Of a DNA stretch of 64,000 nucleotides, positions 24,411-36,208 are shown piece by piece. A program made the translations under genes and the position numbers. Below the pieces are notes generated by a model. The model was not told the DNA's origin. It saw nothing but the letters and a program-made list of their open reading frames with translations, and did not search any database. Location of the stretch: positions 67,670-131,669 of the forward strand of contig NZ_SJPR01000005.1 of the NCBI RefSeq assembly GCF_007859955.1. The letters are read 5' to 3'. The first letter of the stretch is position 1. Every line of letters begins with the position of its first letter. Source of the DNA: Botrimarina colliarenosi (lineage in GTDB: Bacteria > Planctomycetota > Planctomycetia > Pirellulales > Lacipirellulaceae).

Positions 24411-24440
24411 AGCCCGCCAAGTTTCACAACGGGGTCGGGT

Positions 24441-25772
24441 TCAGCCGTCGAGCAGCGAACGCAACCGCTCGCGCTCGGTGATCTGCTGCGCCTCGGCTTG
24501 CCGGAGTTTCTCTAGCTGCTGCGCCGCGATGTCATCGCCGCGGAGCGTCGCCTCGATCTGGTCGGCAAGCTGCTTGCCCGTCGCGGGGTCAAAGCCTTCC
24601 TGCGCCACCTGCACGCGGCCGTCGCTGCCGACGAGCACGATCAGCGGGATCGCGCTGACATCGTACGCTTCGGCGACCTCGGCCGACTCGTCGAGCAGCG
24701 CTGTGGGGGTAAGCCCACGGGCTTCAAGGAACGCGGCCACATCGTCCGCCGGCTCGCCGACATTGACGGCGTAGTAGTCGAGGCCCTGGTCGGCGTACTG
24801 CTGGTGCAGCTTCTCGAGGGCGGGCATCGCCTGGACACAGATCGGGCACGTCGTGGACCAGAACTCGAGCAGCACGGCGCCTTCGCCGGCGGGCTCGCCC
24901 AGGCTGACGCTATTACCGTCTGGCGTCGGCAATTCAAATGCCGGCGCGGCTTGGCCGAGCAACGCATGGGCGCCGCGCTCGGGCGCCTGGTAGAGCGAGT
25001 CCATCAGCAGCGAGTTCGCCGGCTCGGTGACCGGCAGGTCGTCCGCCGCGAGGCCCGCCTCGGTGTTCCAGTCGGTGAAGTCGAAGGTCAGCTGGTAGTC
25101 GAACTCGTTGTACTGGGCGCCCATCTGCTGGATCGCCGGCGTGTCAATCACGTTCGGCCTCACCCGCCGGACGAGCGGCGCGCCATCGGCCCGGTACCAG
25201 ACGTCCGTGGTCAAGTCGCCGCTTACGGTGTAGCGGGCGTGCAGCAGTTGCTCGCCATCGACCTCTTCTTCGCCGATGAACTCGCTGCTGGTCACGTTGG
25301 CGGCGAGCTCATCGGCCGCCTGGGGATCGACAAACGCTAGCGCCAAACCCCCCAGCCCGCTGCCGATGCCGCTTGCTCCCGGTGAACGGACAAATGACGC
25401 GAAGCCGTCGGCGTCCGATTCGAGCATATGACGGCGGCGGCTGAGCAACGCGGTCAGCACCACCTTGCCATTGCCGGCGACATGATAGCCGCTCTTCGAA
25501 GGCGCGCCCTCCTCGTCGACCGAGTGGAAATCAAAACGGCCATCGGGCGCCGTGAGGTAGACGAAGTTGGCCGACAGATCATCTTGCTTGTCGTCGCGCA
25601 CCAGGAGCGTCCCGACACGGATATCGACCGACGCCGACTCGGCCGACGCGACGGCGGCGGCCGAGTCGGCGAGCAGTTGCATCGGATCGGGGTCGGCGGC
25701 GCAGGCCGGGACTAACGTCGCGGCGAACAGCGAGGCGACAACCGGGGCGACTCGCAAAGCGGGAGCATGCAT
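24441..25772 (-). CDS. Secreted DUF2092-like and thioredoxin-domain protein
   Basis: 443 residues. A signal peptide, possibly a lipobox (LVPACAAD), precedes a beta-rich domain of about 220 residues resembling DUF2092/LolA-like carriers (VWYRADGAPLVRRV, YQLTFDFTDWN). A TlpA/AhpC-type thioredoxin domain follows from about residue 270, with the redox pair C309-x-x-C312 (WSTTCPICVQAMP) and the cis-Pro region AIPLIVLVG. A coiled-coil-like Gln/Glu tail ends the protein. Predicted periplasmic disulfide reductase or isomerase coupled to a lipid-binding-like domain; this combination is common in planctomycetes. Confidence 0.82.
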   Translation of the reverse strand: MHAPALRVAPVVASLFAATLVPACAADPDPMQLLADSAAAVASAESASVDIRVGTLLVRDDKQDDLSANFVYLTAPDGRFDFHSVDEEGAPSKSGYHVAGNGKVVLTALLSRRRHMLESDADGFASFVRSPGASGIGSGLGGLALAFVDPQAADELAANVTSSEFIGEEEVDGEQLLHARYTVSGDLTTDVWYRADGAPLVRRVRPNVIDTPAIQQMGAQYNEFDYQLTFDFTDWNTEAGLAADDLPVTEPANSLLMDSLYQAPERGAHALLGQAAPAFELPTPDGNSVSLGEPAGEGAVLLEFWSTTCPICVQAMPALEKLHQQYADQGLDYYAVNVGEPADDVAAFLEARGLTPTALLDESAEVAEAYDVSAIPLIVLVGSDGRVQVAQEGFDPATGKQLADQIEATLRGDDIAAQQLEKLRQAEAQQITERERLRSLLDG

Positions 25773-25911
25773 GACAGCAAGTTTCCAAAGGAAGGGAGCG
25801 AGGACACCAGTTTACTAGCAGCCGGGCCCCCTGAAAGTTCGGTCGCCGGCGGGAATCCGCGAAACCGGCGGTCGCGTTGGTGAATCGCCTCACACTTGCT
25901 GGAAGGCGAGG

Positions 25912-26017
25912 GCCACGAAGCGGCACAAAAAACACGCGAAAAAAAGACTTGGCGCTCTCTCTGGACGAGGCCCCGAACCCCCCGGGCTTTTTGTGTCTTT
26001 TTGTGCCGCTTCGTGGC
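25912..26017. repeat. Long inverted repeat, family H
   Basis: 20-bp perfect arms (GCCACGAAGCGGCACAAAAA and complement) around a 66-bp spacer with a degenerate inner match. It fills much of the 322-bp gap between the ppdK terminator and the thioredoxin-domain gene start; nothing else is seen in that gap. Confidence 0.85.
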
Positions 26018-26022
26018 GAAAG

Positions 26023-26056
26023 AAAAAAGCCCGCCCCGCGGGGGCGGGACGGGCTT
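26023..26056 (-). terminator. Rho-independent terminator of ppdK
   Basis: Hairpin GCCCGTCCCGCCCCC / GCGGGGCGGGC read on the minus strand, followed by T6. It lies 39 bp after the ppdK stop. Confidence 0.88.
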
Positions 26057-26094
26057 CTGGATAATTCAAATTTTGCTAGCGACTCACTCGGCGA

Positions 26095-28794
<2,700 letters not shown>

Positions 28795-29061
28795 GACGGC
28801 CTGTTTCCTGTCTACTGGAGCTGGTTCGGTGGGGTGGCGGTCGCCATCGATCCGCCGGGGCTCGCGATCGCGGCGCGGCCGGCCTCTTGGGTCGGCGCGC
28901 AGAGAGATCAGGCCCGGTTAGTCCCGGTAAAATGAGTCGGAAGCGTAGCGGGTGCCGCCCAAGGCAGTCAACCGGCCGATTCCGCGGCTACAATCCCCGC
29001 CTGAGCGGTACCCAATCCCTGCCTGAGCGGAACCCAGCCCCTTAATCTCCAACCGGTCCGT

Positions 29062-30272
29062 ATGAATCGCCGACTCGCCACCATCCCAGGCGCCGCGTGC
29101 CCAGGCGCCGCGTGCTTCGCCGTGGGGCTCGCGCTGTTGACGCTCGCCGGAGCGGTCGCCGCCGAGCCGAGCCCGCCCGGCCTCGCCCAATCGGTCGCCG
29201 ACCTGCGGGACGAGGTGCGAGCGCTGCGGGATTCGGTCGCCGAGCTCCGGCAGGGGATCGAGGCACAGCGTAAGGGTCGCGGTGATCTCCAGCCGGTCAC
29301 CATGCAGATCGTTTCCGCCGATGAGAGGGCTATCGGGTCGAGCTGGAATCGCTTCAGAACGGCGGCCCCCGAATCCTTGCAACCGGCGTTTCTGACGACC
29401 ACGGTATCGCCATCGACGCGCGGCGACTCCCGTACGGGGACTACCGGGTTTTGATCAACGAGCCGTCGGGCTGGAGAGCTTCGCTGCGGCGGGTGACGAT
29501 CGAGTTTGGACAGCCTCTCGAGATGAGGATCCCGGCCCCCGACCCGACTCTCACCGGGAGTATCCGCCTCCGGTGTGAGCTGTCCGCCGAACGGCTCCGC
29601 GGCCTCCCTTTTGGGCTGCCCCAGCAACGGGCGGGCAGCGGGTACTTCGTCGCGTACGCCCCCGAGCCGTCCGAGCGGTTGGATCGTGGCGACCTTCCGA
29701 CCATCGACCACGGCCTAACGGTTGCAGCCGCCACGGCTCGGGTCTATGCGGAGCGGTCTTTCAAACTCCCCGACGACAGTCGGATTGAATGGACGTGGCT
29801 GACTCCGCTCCCCGACTACCGCGTAACAACCGCAGCCACCGTGACGTCGCGTCCGACAAGCCACGACGAGAGATGGGCCCCGCCCCGCCCCAACGGCGCC
29901 TACTACGGATCGAGTGAAGCCAACGAGTATGTTCGCGTCCTCGTCGAGAACCGGCGCGTCGCCCCGACGGCAGAGGTCAATCTTGGAACCGGTACCGTCG
30001 AACTAGCCGTCCCAGCCGGCCAGGTGGGGGTGACACTCCGCCAACTTGAGGCGATGGCCGATGAGGGCGTCGTCGCTGCTTTCGGCATGCCAGCAAGGCG
30101 CTCCGTTTGGCTTCTTGCCTCTTTCCGGCCCGACTCGGAGTGGCCGGAGTATATTTTCGACCTCCGCGGCTGGGAGCCGAGTGCGAACTCGAACACCTAC
30201 GCGGTGAAGAAGGTCTCGGTCGACCCTGGGGAGACTGTTGAGGTGGTAATCCGGTCGCCGCAGGGCGAGTAG
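29062..30272 (+). pseudogene. Secreted coiled-coil/beta protein interrupted by a frameshift
   Basis: Two open frames form one gene. The first begins at 29062 with a signal peptide (VGLALLTLAGAVAAEP) and a heptad-patterned segment (LRDEVRALRDSVAELRQGIE). Its sensible sequence stops making sense near 29322. The other frame opens at 29325 and reads smoothly through EGYRVELESLQNGGPRILA and DARRLPYGDYRVLINEPSG into the long downstream frame ending at 30272. One missing base around 29320-29328 explains it. The joined product would be about 400 residues, secreted and beta-rich; no family was recognised. It could be a real mutation, a sequencing error or, less likely, programmed frameshifting. Confidence 0.75.
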
Positions 30273-30280
30273 TCCACCCT

Positions 30281-30973
30281 TCAGAACGGCAGCCGCAGCG
30301 CCCCGCACAGGAAGTCGACGTACCCCTTCGATCTGCGGAAGGCGTCGGCGACTCGGTCCACCAAGTCGGGGGTGAACAGTTCATCGTGCTCAAGCGGCGC
30401 GCCGGCGATGTGGTCCTTCCGCTTCAGGTCCTCGATCAGCGGGTGGTTGGCGTCATAGCCCCGCGGGGGCCGCTTCAGCGACTCGCCGGCCGGGTCCCAC
30501 GCCTCACTGAACCGCTTGTTGTCGCGGACCCGCTTCCACTTGGCCGGCTCCTCGACGATCCGCTCGCGAATCGCGGCGAGTGACGGCGCGTCGGGCCGCC
30601 AGACACCGGCGCCCAGAAAGCACTCGTCGGGGGCGATATGGACATAGAACCCCGGCGCGTGAACGTCCTTGCCCACTTCGTGGCGGAACTGGATGCCGAC
30701 GTTCGTCTTGTAGGGTGTCTTGTCGTGGCCGAATCGCACGTCGCGGTGGATCCGCATCAGCGAGCCGCCCACTTTCTTCGGCGCGGCCACAAAGTGCGGC
30801 GAGACCTTCCGCAGCGGCTTCTCCATGGCGGCGATGAACGCGAGCGCCGGCTCACGGACCTCGGTCTCGTAGCGAGCCTTGTTGGCGTCGAACCACGGCT
30901 TGTTGTTATGGGTCGAGAGCTCCTCGAAGAAATGGAGCAGCCCGAGTGGGAAGCCGCGAAAGGGTTCGGGCAT
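30281..30973 (-). CDS. DUF2461 family protein
   Basis: 230 residues of the DUF2461/TIGR02453 family. Landmarks are FFEELSTHNNKPWFDANKARYE, RIHRDVRFGHDKTPYKTNVG and the terminal VDFLCGALRLPF. Function is unknown; it is cytoplasmic with no signal peptide. It ends 8 bp from the stop of the frameshifted gene (convergent). Confidence 0.9.
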   Translation of the reverse strand: MPEPFRGFPLGLLHFFEELSTHNNKPWFDANKARYETEVREPALAFIAAMEKPLRKVSPHFVAAPKKVGGSLMRIHRDVRFGHDKTPYKTNVGIQFRHEVGKDVHAPGFYVHIAPDECFLGAGVWRPDAPSLAAIRERIVEEPAKWKRVRDNKRFSEAWDPAGESLKRPPRGYDANHPLIEDLKRKDHIAGAPLEHDELFTPDLVDRVADAFRRSKGYVDFLCGALRLPF

Positions 30974-31035
30974 GGGATCGCGGGGGTAACGTGAGGGGAG
31001 GGCCGGCTTGCCGTCCCCAAACTACCCACGAACCC

Positions 31036-31112
31036 AGCGAGCCGGGAAGCGTCAGCTCCCGGAGGGCGCCGAGCGCCAACGTCACTCCGGGAACGGACGT
31101 TTCCCGGCTCCT
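31036..31112. repeat. Long palindrome, family A copy 4
   Basis: Arms AGCGAGCCGGGAAGCGTCAG... and imperfect complement, closest to the copy at 20098. It lies in the 378-bp gap between the DUF2461 start and the YTV-gene terminator. A degenerate GGCTAGCG-containing piece follows at about 31150-31180. Confidence 0.85.
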
Positions 31113-31223
31113 TAATCGGGCGCGTTGGCGTGCTTGGGCGGGCTCTGCCCGCGGCTAGCGTCGGCTCAAGCTAGCGCCGTTGCTCAAGTGAGGTGTGCGA
31201 TGCCCCCCGTCACCAAAAAGCAA

Positions 31224-31257
31224 AAGCGGCCCGGTTCACTTTGAACCGGACCGCCTT
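31224..31257 (-). terminator. Rho-independent terminator of the YTV-protein gene
   Basis: Hairpin AAGGCGGTCCGGTTC / GAACCGGGCCGCTT on the minus strand followed by a T-rich tract (TTTGCTTTTTGG). It lies about 95 bp after the stop. Confidence 0.85.
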
Positions 31258-31351
31258 GGGTTTTGACCAGCCCTATTTTGTCTTCGGGGTCTCGCCCTTA
31301 CGGGAGGCGATTATCCTTCAGAAGTAGGCGTCTTTGTCGTTACCTTCGCGA

Positions 31352-32683
31352 TCAGCCGTTGCAACCGCAGCCAGCGGCGGCCGGGGCCGTCGAGGCCTCG
31401 GCACAGGCCGGGTTGGTGCACAGCACCTTGCAGGGGATCTGCTCGCAAACAACTCGCGGCACGCACTTGGTCACCGTGTAGGGGACCTGACGCGGGACGC
31501 ACTTGTAGCAGGTCACCGTCCGCTGAGCACACACCGGCACGCAGACCTTGTAGCAGCAGGTCTTGGTGCGGCACTCGGGGACCATCTTGCAGACCTTGTA
31601 GCAGCAGGTCTTGCACTCGGGGACCATCTTGCAGACCTTGTAGCAGCAGGTCTTGGTGTGGCACTCGGGGACCATCTTGCAGACCTTGTAAGTGCAGGTC
31701 TTGCATTCGGGGACCATCGTGCAGACCTTGTAGCAGCAGGTCTTCGTGACGGGCTCACAGACGTACTTCGTGCAGCAGATTTCCTTCGTCTCGCAGCTCG
31801 GGACCCAAACCTTCTTGCAGCAGGTGGTCGGGGCCGAGGTGCACTCGATCTTGCAGCACGTGCCGGGCTGGTAGCAGCAGCTGCACGTGCAGGGGTTGTA
31901 GACCCACTTGCCGGCCGAACGGACGGTGCGGTAGGAGGTCTTGCCCGGGATCGTGTAGCTCTGGGTCTGCCAGCTGCCGCCGTTCACCGTGATCGTCTTG
32001 GTGTAGGGGACGGCCTTGCGGACGTAGCTCGTAACTTCGCGGGTCCGCGTTTCCCAAACCGGCTTATTGACGGTGTAGGTGCGGGTCTTGGTCTCCCACA
32101 CCGGCTTCATGACGGTGTAGTTGATGTCGCGGGTCCGCGTCTCCCAAACCGGCTTATTGACGGTGTAGGTGCGGGTCTTGGTCTCGTAGGTCGGGACCAT
32201 GACCGTGTAGTTGATCTGCTTCTGACGCGTTTCCCAAACCGGCTTGTTGACGGTGTAGGTGCGAGTCTTGGTCTCGTACACCGGCTTCATGACGGTGTAG
32301 TTGATGTCGCGGGTCCGCGTTTCCCAAACCGGCTTGTTGACGGTGTAGGTGCGGGTCTTGGTCTCGTAGGTCGGGACCATGACCGTGTAGTTGACCTGCT
32401 TCTGGCGGGTCTCGGTCACGTGCTTCGTGTAGTTCACAACCTTCTCTTCCGCAACGCGGTCGTAGACCGTCCGGAAGCGTGTTTCTTCGACGCGATCCAT
32501 CACCGTCGACCGCTTGGTGCGGTAGATCGTGTGATAGTGGGGCGCTTCGCAGACGCCGCCGTCGGCGGCAGTTGCTTCGCCTTCACAGCCATAACGGGCC
32601 GCGCAGTTGCACGAGGCGTTCGCTTGCGATCCGGCAAGCGAGACGAGTGCAGCTAGCAGCGGCAAGCCAAACAGACGTTTCAT
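31352..32683 (-). CDS. YTV-repeat, cysteine-rich cell-wall protein
   Basis: 443 residues from the ATG at 32683, preceded by AAGGAGG; the earlier TTG is rejected. Signal peptide to about residue 24 (LLAALVSLAGSQANA). Residues about 60-240 are tandem YTV modules, alternating TRTYTVNKPVWETR and NYTVMKPVYETKT or NYTVMVPTYETKT. The C-terminal half is a cysteine array with five related units of the CCYKVCKMVPEC type. YTV proteins are known from planctomycete cell walls, where cysteine-rich proteins take the place of peptidoglycan-like strength. The protein is predicted to be disulfide-crosslinked on the cell surface. Confidence 0.92.
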   Translation of the reverse strand: MKRLFGLPLLAALVSLAGSQANASCNCAARYGCEGEATAADGGVCEAPHYHTIYRTKRSTVMDRVEETRFRTVYDRVAEEKVVNYTKHVTETRQKQVNYTVMVPTYETKTRTYTVNKPVWETRTRDINYTVMKPVYETKTRTYTVNKPVWETRQKQINYTVMVPTYETKTRTYTVNKPVWETRTRDINYTVMKPVWETKTRTYTVNKPVWETRTREVTSYVRKAVPYTKTITVNGGSWQTQSYTIPGKTSYRTVRSAGKWVYNPCTCSCCYQPGTCCKIECTSAPTTCCKKVWVPSCETKEICCTKYVCEPVTKTCCYKVCTMVPECKTCTYKVCKMVPECHTKTCCYKVCKMVPECKTCCYKVCKMVPECRTKTCCYKVCVPVCAQRTVTCYKCVPRQVPYTVTKCVPRVVCEQIPCKVLCTNPACAEASTAPAAAGCGCNG

Positions 32684-33082
32684 CTTCTGGGTCGCCTCCT
32701 TCAAAAGACAGCTAGGGAAAGATGGGGTAACTGGTCAAGACAGAGAGATTCCGTCCGTAGTAAGGTCGGGATAGTCAGCCCCCCCGCCTTAGCTGTTTTG
32801 CGTAGATTCCCTTTTCGGTCTTGACGCCCCTCGCAGAGCCTTCCCCCTAGTTGAAGTCTTTGCCTGTAGACGACTTAGGTCGCCCAGCCCGCAAGGAGGC
32901 CGGCGCCGCTGGCGCCGACTGTACCGGTGGCGCCGTGTACGCAATTCGTCTGCCCTTCGGCATTTTCAGGACCGGGCCGAAATTGCGTGTCACCGCCGGG
33001 TCCCGTAGAGTTGCAGCAGCGACGGCGCCGACGCCGTCCTCCCGAGTTGCCCGCCGCGGGCACGCCCAACCGCCCGCCGCAC
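32684..33082. other. Divergent intergenic region between YTV gene and rex
   Basis: 399 bp with no supported gene. An open frame continues upstream of rex to 32927, but its residues are Pro/Arg-rich and not protein-like. The 150 bp next to the YTV start are locally AT-richer (AGATTCCCTTTTCGGTCTTG area), plausible for a promoter; none is assigned. No Rex operator (TTGTGAA-N6-TTCACAA) was found. Confidence 0.45.
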
Positions 33083-33820
33083 ATGTCCGACGAACTTTCC
33101 AGCGACCAGAATCACTCCGCCAAGGGGCCACCGCCGCGATCGGACGAGGCCAAAGTGGCCCCCAAGGCGGTCGTTAATCGGCTGAGCCTCTACCTGCGTG
33201 AACTGCAACGCATCGAGCAGTCGGGGAAAGAGACCGTCAGCTCCAGCCAGCTCGGCAAGCTACTCGGCTTCACCGACGCCCAGGTCCGCAAGGACCTCGC
33301 CTACTTCGGGCAATTCGGCCATCCGGGCGTCGGCTACCGCTGTGCGGAGCTGGTGGCGGCGATCCGGCGGATCCTCGGCACCGACCGCGAGTGGGTCGTC
33401 GCGATCGTCGGCGTGGGCAACCTGGGCCGGGCGCTGCTCGGCTATAAAGGCTTTCGCCCGCAGGGGTTCCGCGTCGCGGCGGCGTTCGACAGCGACCCCT
33501 CGAAGGTCGGCATGAGCTTTGGCGGCGTCGCGGTCGAGCCGACAACTGCCCTCGAAACCACGGTTCGCGAACGGGGCGTCACGCTCGGCCTGATCGCTAC
33601 CGCCGCCGAGGCGGCCCAGGAGACGGCCGACCGGCTCGTTTCGGCGGGGGTGGTCGGCATCCTGAACTTTGCGCCGATGACGTTGTCCTTACCCCCGGGG
33701 GTGAGCTTGGTTGGCGTCGACCTAGCGACCGAGCTCGAGCAGCTCAGTTTCTCGGTCGCCAACAGCCAAGCAGCCGTGGCGACCGAACAATCCGATCCGG
33801 GGCCCGGCGTGGCCCGTTAA
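33083..33820 (+). CDS. rex: Redox-sensing transcriptional repressor Rex
   Basis: NADH/NAD+ sensor that represses fermentative and respiratory genes. 245 residues from the ATG at 33083. An N-terminal winged helix (LSLYLRELQRIEQSGKETVSS, LGFTDAQVRKDLAYFGQFG with the family's KDLxxFG) is followed by a Rossmann domain with VAIVGVGNLGRALLGYKGF and FNFAPM-like ILNFAPMTL. An acidic/Pro-rich 30-residue N-terminal extension and a 20-residue tail are extra. No target operator was found nearby. Confidence 0.93.
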   Translation: MSDELSSDQNHSAKGPPPRSDEAKVAPKAVVNRLSLYLRELQRIEQSGKETVSSSQLGKLLGFTDAQVRKDLAYFGQFGHPGVGYRCAELVAAIRRILGTDREWVVAIVGVGNLGRALLGYKGFRPQGFRVAAAFDSDPSKVGMSFGGVAVEPTTALETTVRERGVTLGLIATAAEAAQETADRLVSAGVVGILNFAPMTLSLPPGVSLVGVDLATELEQLSFSVANSQAAVATEQSDPGPGVAR

Positions 33821-33910
33821 CGGACGCCCTCGATTGAGGTAGAGTACGAGCTTGGTCGATAAGGCCTGAGAAGCGTGACGCCGATCCAAGAGGCGGCACG
33901 ACGCCTGCGG

Positions 33911-33981
33911 AACCCCGTAGTGTAATGGTAACACCAGGGATTTTGATTCCCTTATTCCAGGTTCGAGTCCTGGCGGGGTTG
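33911..33981 (+). tRNA. tRNA-Gln (anticodon TTG)
   Basis: A full cloverleaf can be drawn. The acceptor stem is AACCCCG with CGGGGTT. The D arm is GTGT/ACAC. The anticodon stem AGGGA/TCCCT has loop TTTTGAT, giving anticodon TTG. The T arm is CCAGG-TTCGAGT-CCTGG. The discriminator base is G and no CCA is encoded. It lies 90 bp after rex. Confidence 0.95.
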
Positions 33982-34073
33982 TTTGGCGGCCATGGGCCGC
34001 GGCTGCCAGCTGTCAGCGATCAGCGGTCGGCGTTTCGACGGATCGCTGCAGGCTGACCGCGGACTTTCCTCCC

Positions 34074-35075
34074 ATGTTTAAGACTCCCGAAGCCAAGTTC
34101 GCGATTGATGCGGTCCGTGAGGCCGCCGCCCTGGCCCGCCGCGTGCAGGCGGAGATGGTGACCGACGCTCTCACCAAGGGCGACAAGTCGCCCGTCACGG
34201 TGGGGGACTTCGCCGCCCAAGCCGTCGTGGGGAAGCGGCTCGCCGAAGCGTCGGCCGCTCACGGCATCTGCGGCGTTCTTGTGGGCGAAGAGTCCGCTGA
34301 CGACCTCCGCAAGGTTGACGCCGAAAAGACGCTTGAGCAGGTCACACATTTCGTTCGGACCATCGCCCCGGATGCGACCCCCGAAGAGGTGTGTGACTGG
34401 ATCGACGTCGGCGCCGCCAATCCGGGCGACGCGTACTGGACGCTCGACCCGATCGACGGCACCAAAGGTTTTTTACGCGGTGACCAGTACGCGGTCGCCT
34501 TAGCGCTGGTCGAGAACGGGCGCGTGACGCTCGGCGTGCTCGGTTGCCCCTGCCTCGAGCAGCCGAGCTCGGCCGCCCAAGGCGAGAGCGGCTCGCTATT
34601 GATCGCCAAGCGTGGCGAGGGCGCCTTTTGGCAGTTGTTGTCGATGGCTAACGACGACTGGCATCCCCTTCGTGTGGCCGACCAAACCGATCCGGCCGGG
34701 ACGCGGATGCTGCGGTCGGTTGAGAAGGGGCACACGAACCTCGGCGCCATCGACCACTTGGCGACCGCCATGGGCGTAGCGGCCGAGCCGGTCGGCATGG
34801 ACAGCCAAGCGAAGTACGCCGTCCTCGCCGCCGGCGGGGGCGAGATGCTTGTGCGTCTGCTGTCGGAAGACCGGCCCGACTACCGCGAAAAGGTCTGGGA
34901 CCAGGCGGCCGGCTCGATCGTCATCGAAGAGGCGGGCGGCCGCGTCACCGACCTCGACGGCAAGCCGCTCGATTTCTCGCAGGGCCGCACCCTCGCCAAT
35001 AACCGCGGCGTCGTGGCGACCAACGGCGCGCTGCACGAGGCCGCGCTGGCGGCGCTGAAGTCGATCGGCGCCTGA
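34074..35075 (+). CDS. 3'(2'),5'-bisphosphate nucleotidase / inositol-monophosphatase family protein
   Basis: 333 residues, a Mg-dependent Li-sensitive-type phosphatase. The metal motifs are VGEES (Glu), WTLDPIDGTKGF (D125 and neighbours) and WDQAAGSIVIEEAGG. SPVTVGDFAAQ at the N-terminus and the length match the HAL2/CysQ group, which hydrolyses PAP from sulfate assimilation; an inositol phosphatase role is the alternative. No other sulfur-assimilation gene is adjacent. Confidence 0.9.
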   Translation: MFKTPEAKFAIDAVREAAALARRVQAEMVTDALTKGDKSPVTVGDFAAQAVVGKRLAEASAAHGICGVLVGEESADDLRKVDAEKTLEQVTHFVRTIAPDATPEEVCDWIDVGAANPGDAYWTLDPIDGTKGFLRGDQYAVALALVENGRVTLGVLGCPCLEQPSSAAQGESGSLLIAKRGEGAFWQLLSMANDDWHPLRVADQTDPAGTRMLRSVEKGHTNLGAIDHLATAMGVAAEPVGMDSQAKYAVLAAGGGEMLVRLLSEDRPDYREKVWDQAAGSIVIEEAGGRVTDLDGKPLDFSQGRTLANNRGVVATNGALHEAALAALKSIGA

Positions 35076-35099
35076 TCCCCGCTTGAGGGCGCGCCGGAT

Positions 35100-35185
35100 T
35101 GTAGGAGGCGTCTCCGACGCCGATTTCGCGCACCATTCCGCGCTCGTCTAGCAGACCGTAATCGGCGTCGGAGACGCCTCCCACA
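35100..35185. repeat. Long palindrome, family C copy 2
   Basis: Arms TGTAGGAGGCGTCTCCGACG... and complement, with spacer GCGCACCATTCCGCG shared with 18229-18317. It lies after the CysQ-like gene. Confidence 0.85.
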
Positions 35186-35279
35186 GGAGGGGTGGGGCGA
35201 CGCCCGTTGAACCGTTTGAGAAAGCCTGCGTAGAAAGCGGCGTCAATTGTTTGTTCCAACAAATATTTGGGAGCGTACG

Positions 35280-35978
35280 ATGATCCGCCACCGCCAAGCG
35301 TCCGACCGCGGCCACGCCGACCATGGCTGGCTCGACAGCCATCACACCTTCTCGTTCGCCGGCTACCACGACCCGGAGCACATGGGGTTCCGCGCGCTGC
35401 GCGTTGTGAATGACGACCGCGTCGCGGCGGGGCAGGGCTTTGGTTCGCACCCGCACCGTGACATGGAGATCCTTTCGTACGTGTTGGAAGGTCAGTTGGA
35501 GCACCGCGACAACCTCGGCAATGGCGCCGTCATCGGCCCCGGCGAGTTCCAACGGATCACCGCCGGCGCCGGCGTCGTCCATAGCGAGTTCAACCCGGCG
35601 GCGGACGCACCGGTCCATTTCTATCAGGTGTGGATCAAGCCGCGCGCCCACGGGCTGCCGGCCGGTTACGAAGAACTGCGCAGTGTGCCCGACCCGCGGG
35701 ACCGCTTGGTGCTGGTCGCCTCGCCCGACGGGCGGGACGGTTCGTTGACGATCCAGCAAGACGCCGAGGTTTGGCTCGGTCGACTCGATGCGGGCGTCGA
35801 AGTTGTCCACCCCATCGAGCCGGGGCGGGGCGTCTGGGTGCAGGTGCTCAGCGGCGCCGCAACGGTTGGCGGGATCGACGCGGCGGAGGGGGATGGTTTT
35901 GCCGTCGAGGACGAAACCTCGCTAGCGATTCACACGGCAGGGGAGGGCGCCCAGGTGCTGTTGTTTGATCTCCCGTGA
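35280..35978 (+). CDS. Pirin family protein (bicupin, quercetinase-like)
   Basis: 232 residues from the ATG at 35280, preceded by a GGGAG element. Two cupin domains. The first carries the metal ligands in FGSHPHRDMEILSYVLEGQLEH and a Glu further on (HSEFN). HTFSFAGYHDPEHMGFRALRV is the YhhW/pirin signature. Some homologues oxidise quercetin; the natural role is unknown. Confidence 0.9.
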   Translation: MIRHRQASDRGHADHGWLDSHHTFSFAGYHDPEHMGFRALRVVNDDRVAAGQGFGSHPHRDMEILSYVLEGQLEHRDNLGNGAVIGPGEFQRITAGAGVVHSEFNPAADAPVHFYQVWIKPRAHGLPAGYEELRSVPDPRDRLVLVASPDGRDGSLTIQQDAEVWLGRLDAGVEVVHPIEPGRGVWVQVLSGAATVGGIDAAEGDGFAVEDETSLAIHTAGEGAQVLLFDLP

Positions 35979-35982
35979 CGTC

Positions 35983-36070
35983 ACTCCCGGCGCTGGCGCT
36001 TAGGGCTCCCGCCCCCGCTTTCGTGTGAACCATCGGAGGGGCGGGAGCCCTAAGCGCCAGCGCCGGGAGT
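35983..36070. repeat. Long palindrome, family F
   Basis: 33-bp perfect arms (ACTCCCGGCGCTGGCGCTTA... and complement) around a 22-nt spacer. It lies immediately after the pirin gene. No second copy was seen. Confidence 0.9.
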
Positions 36071-36208
36071 TGTCGCGCAATCGCTCCGTCATTTTTTGAC
36101 AAGTCCACCACATTCCGCCAAACTCACCCGCGGAACAGACCTGGGCAGGCGAGCCGGCGGCTTCGAAGCCGACCGTGACTCGTCCGCCCCTACCCCGCGG
36201 AGGCTGAG

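Noticed and set aside
24420..24432. TTTCACAAC resembling half a Rex operator
   Set aside because: Only a half site, between convergent gene ends, so not a plausible operator.
31500..32420. Regular repeats that might suggest a CRISPR array
   Set aside because: Period and sequence are explained by protein modules with no unique spacers of fixed length.
31334..32656. 440-codon frame with regular repeats opposite the YTV gene
   Set aside because: Its periodicity is just the reverse complement of the YTV modules.
33270..33545. Short frames on the minus strand within rex
   Set aside because: Shadows of rex; Arg/Ser/Pro-rich.
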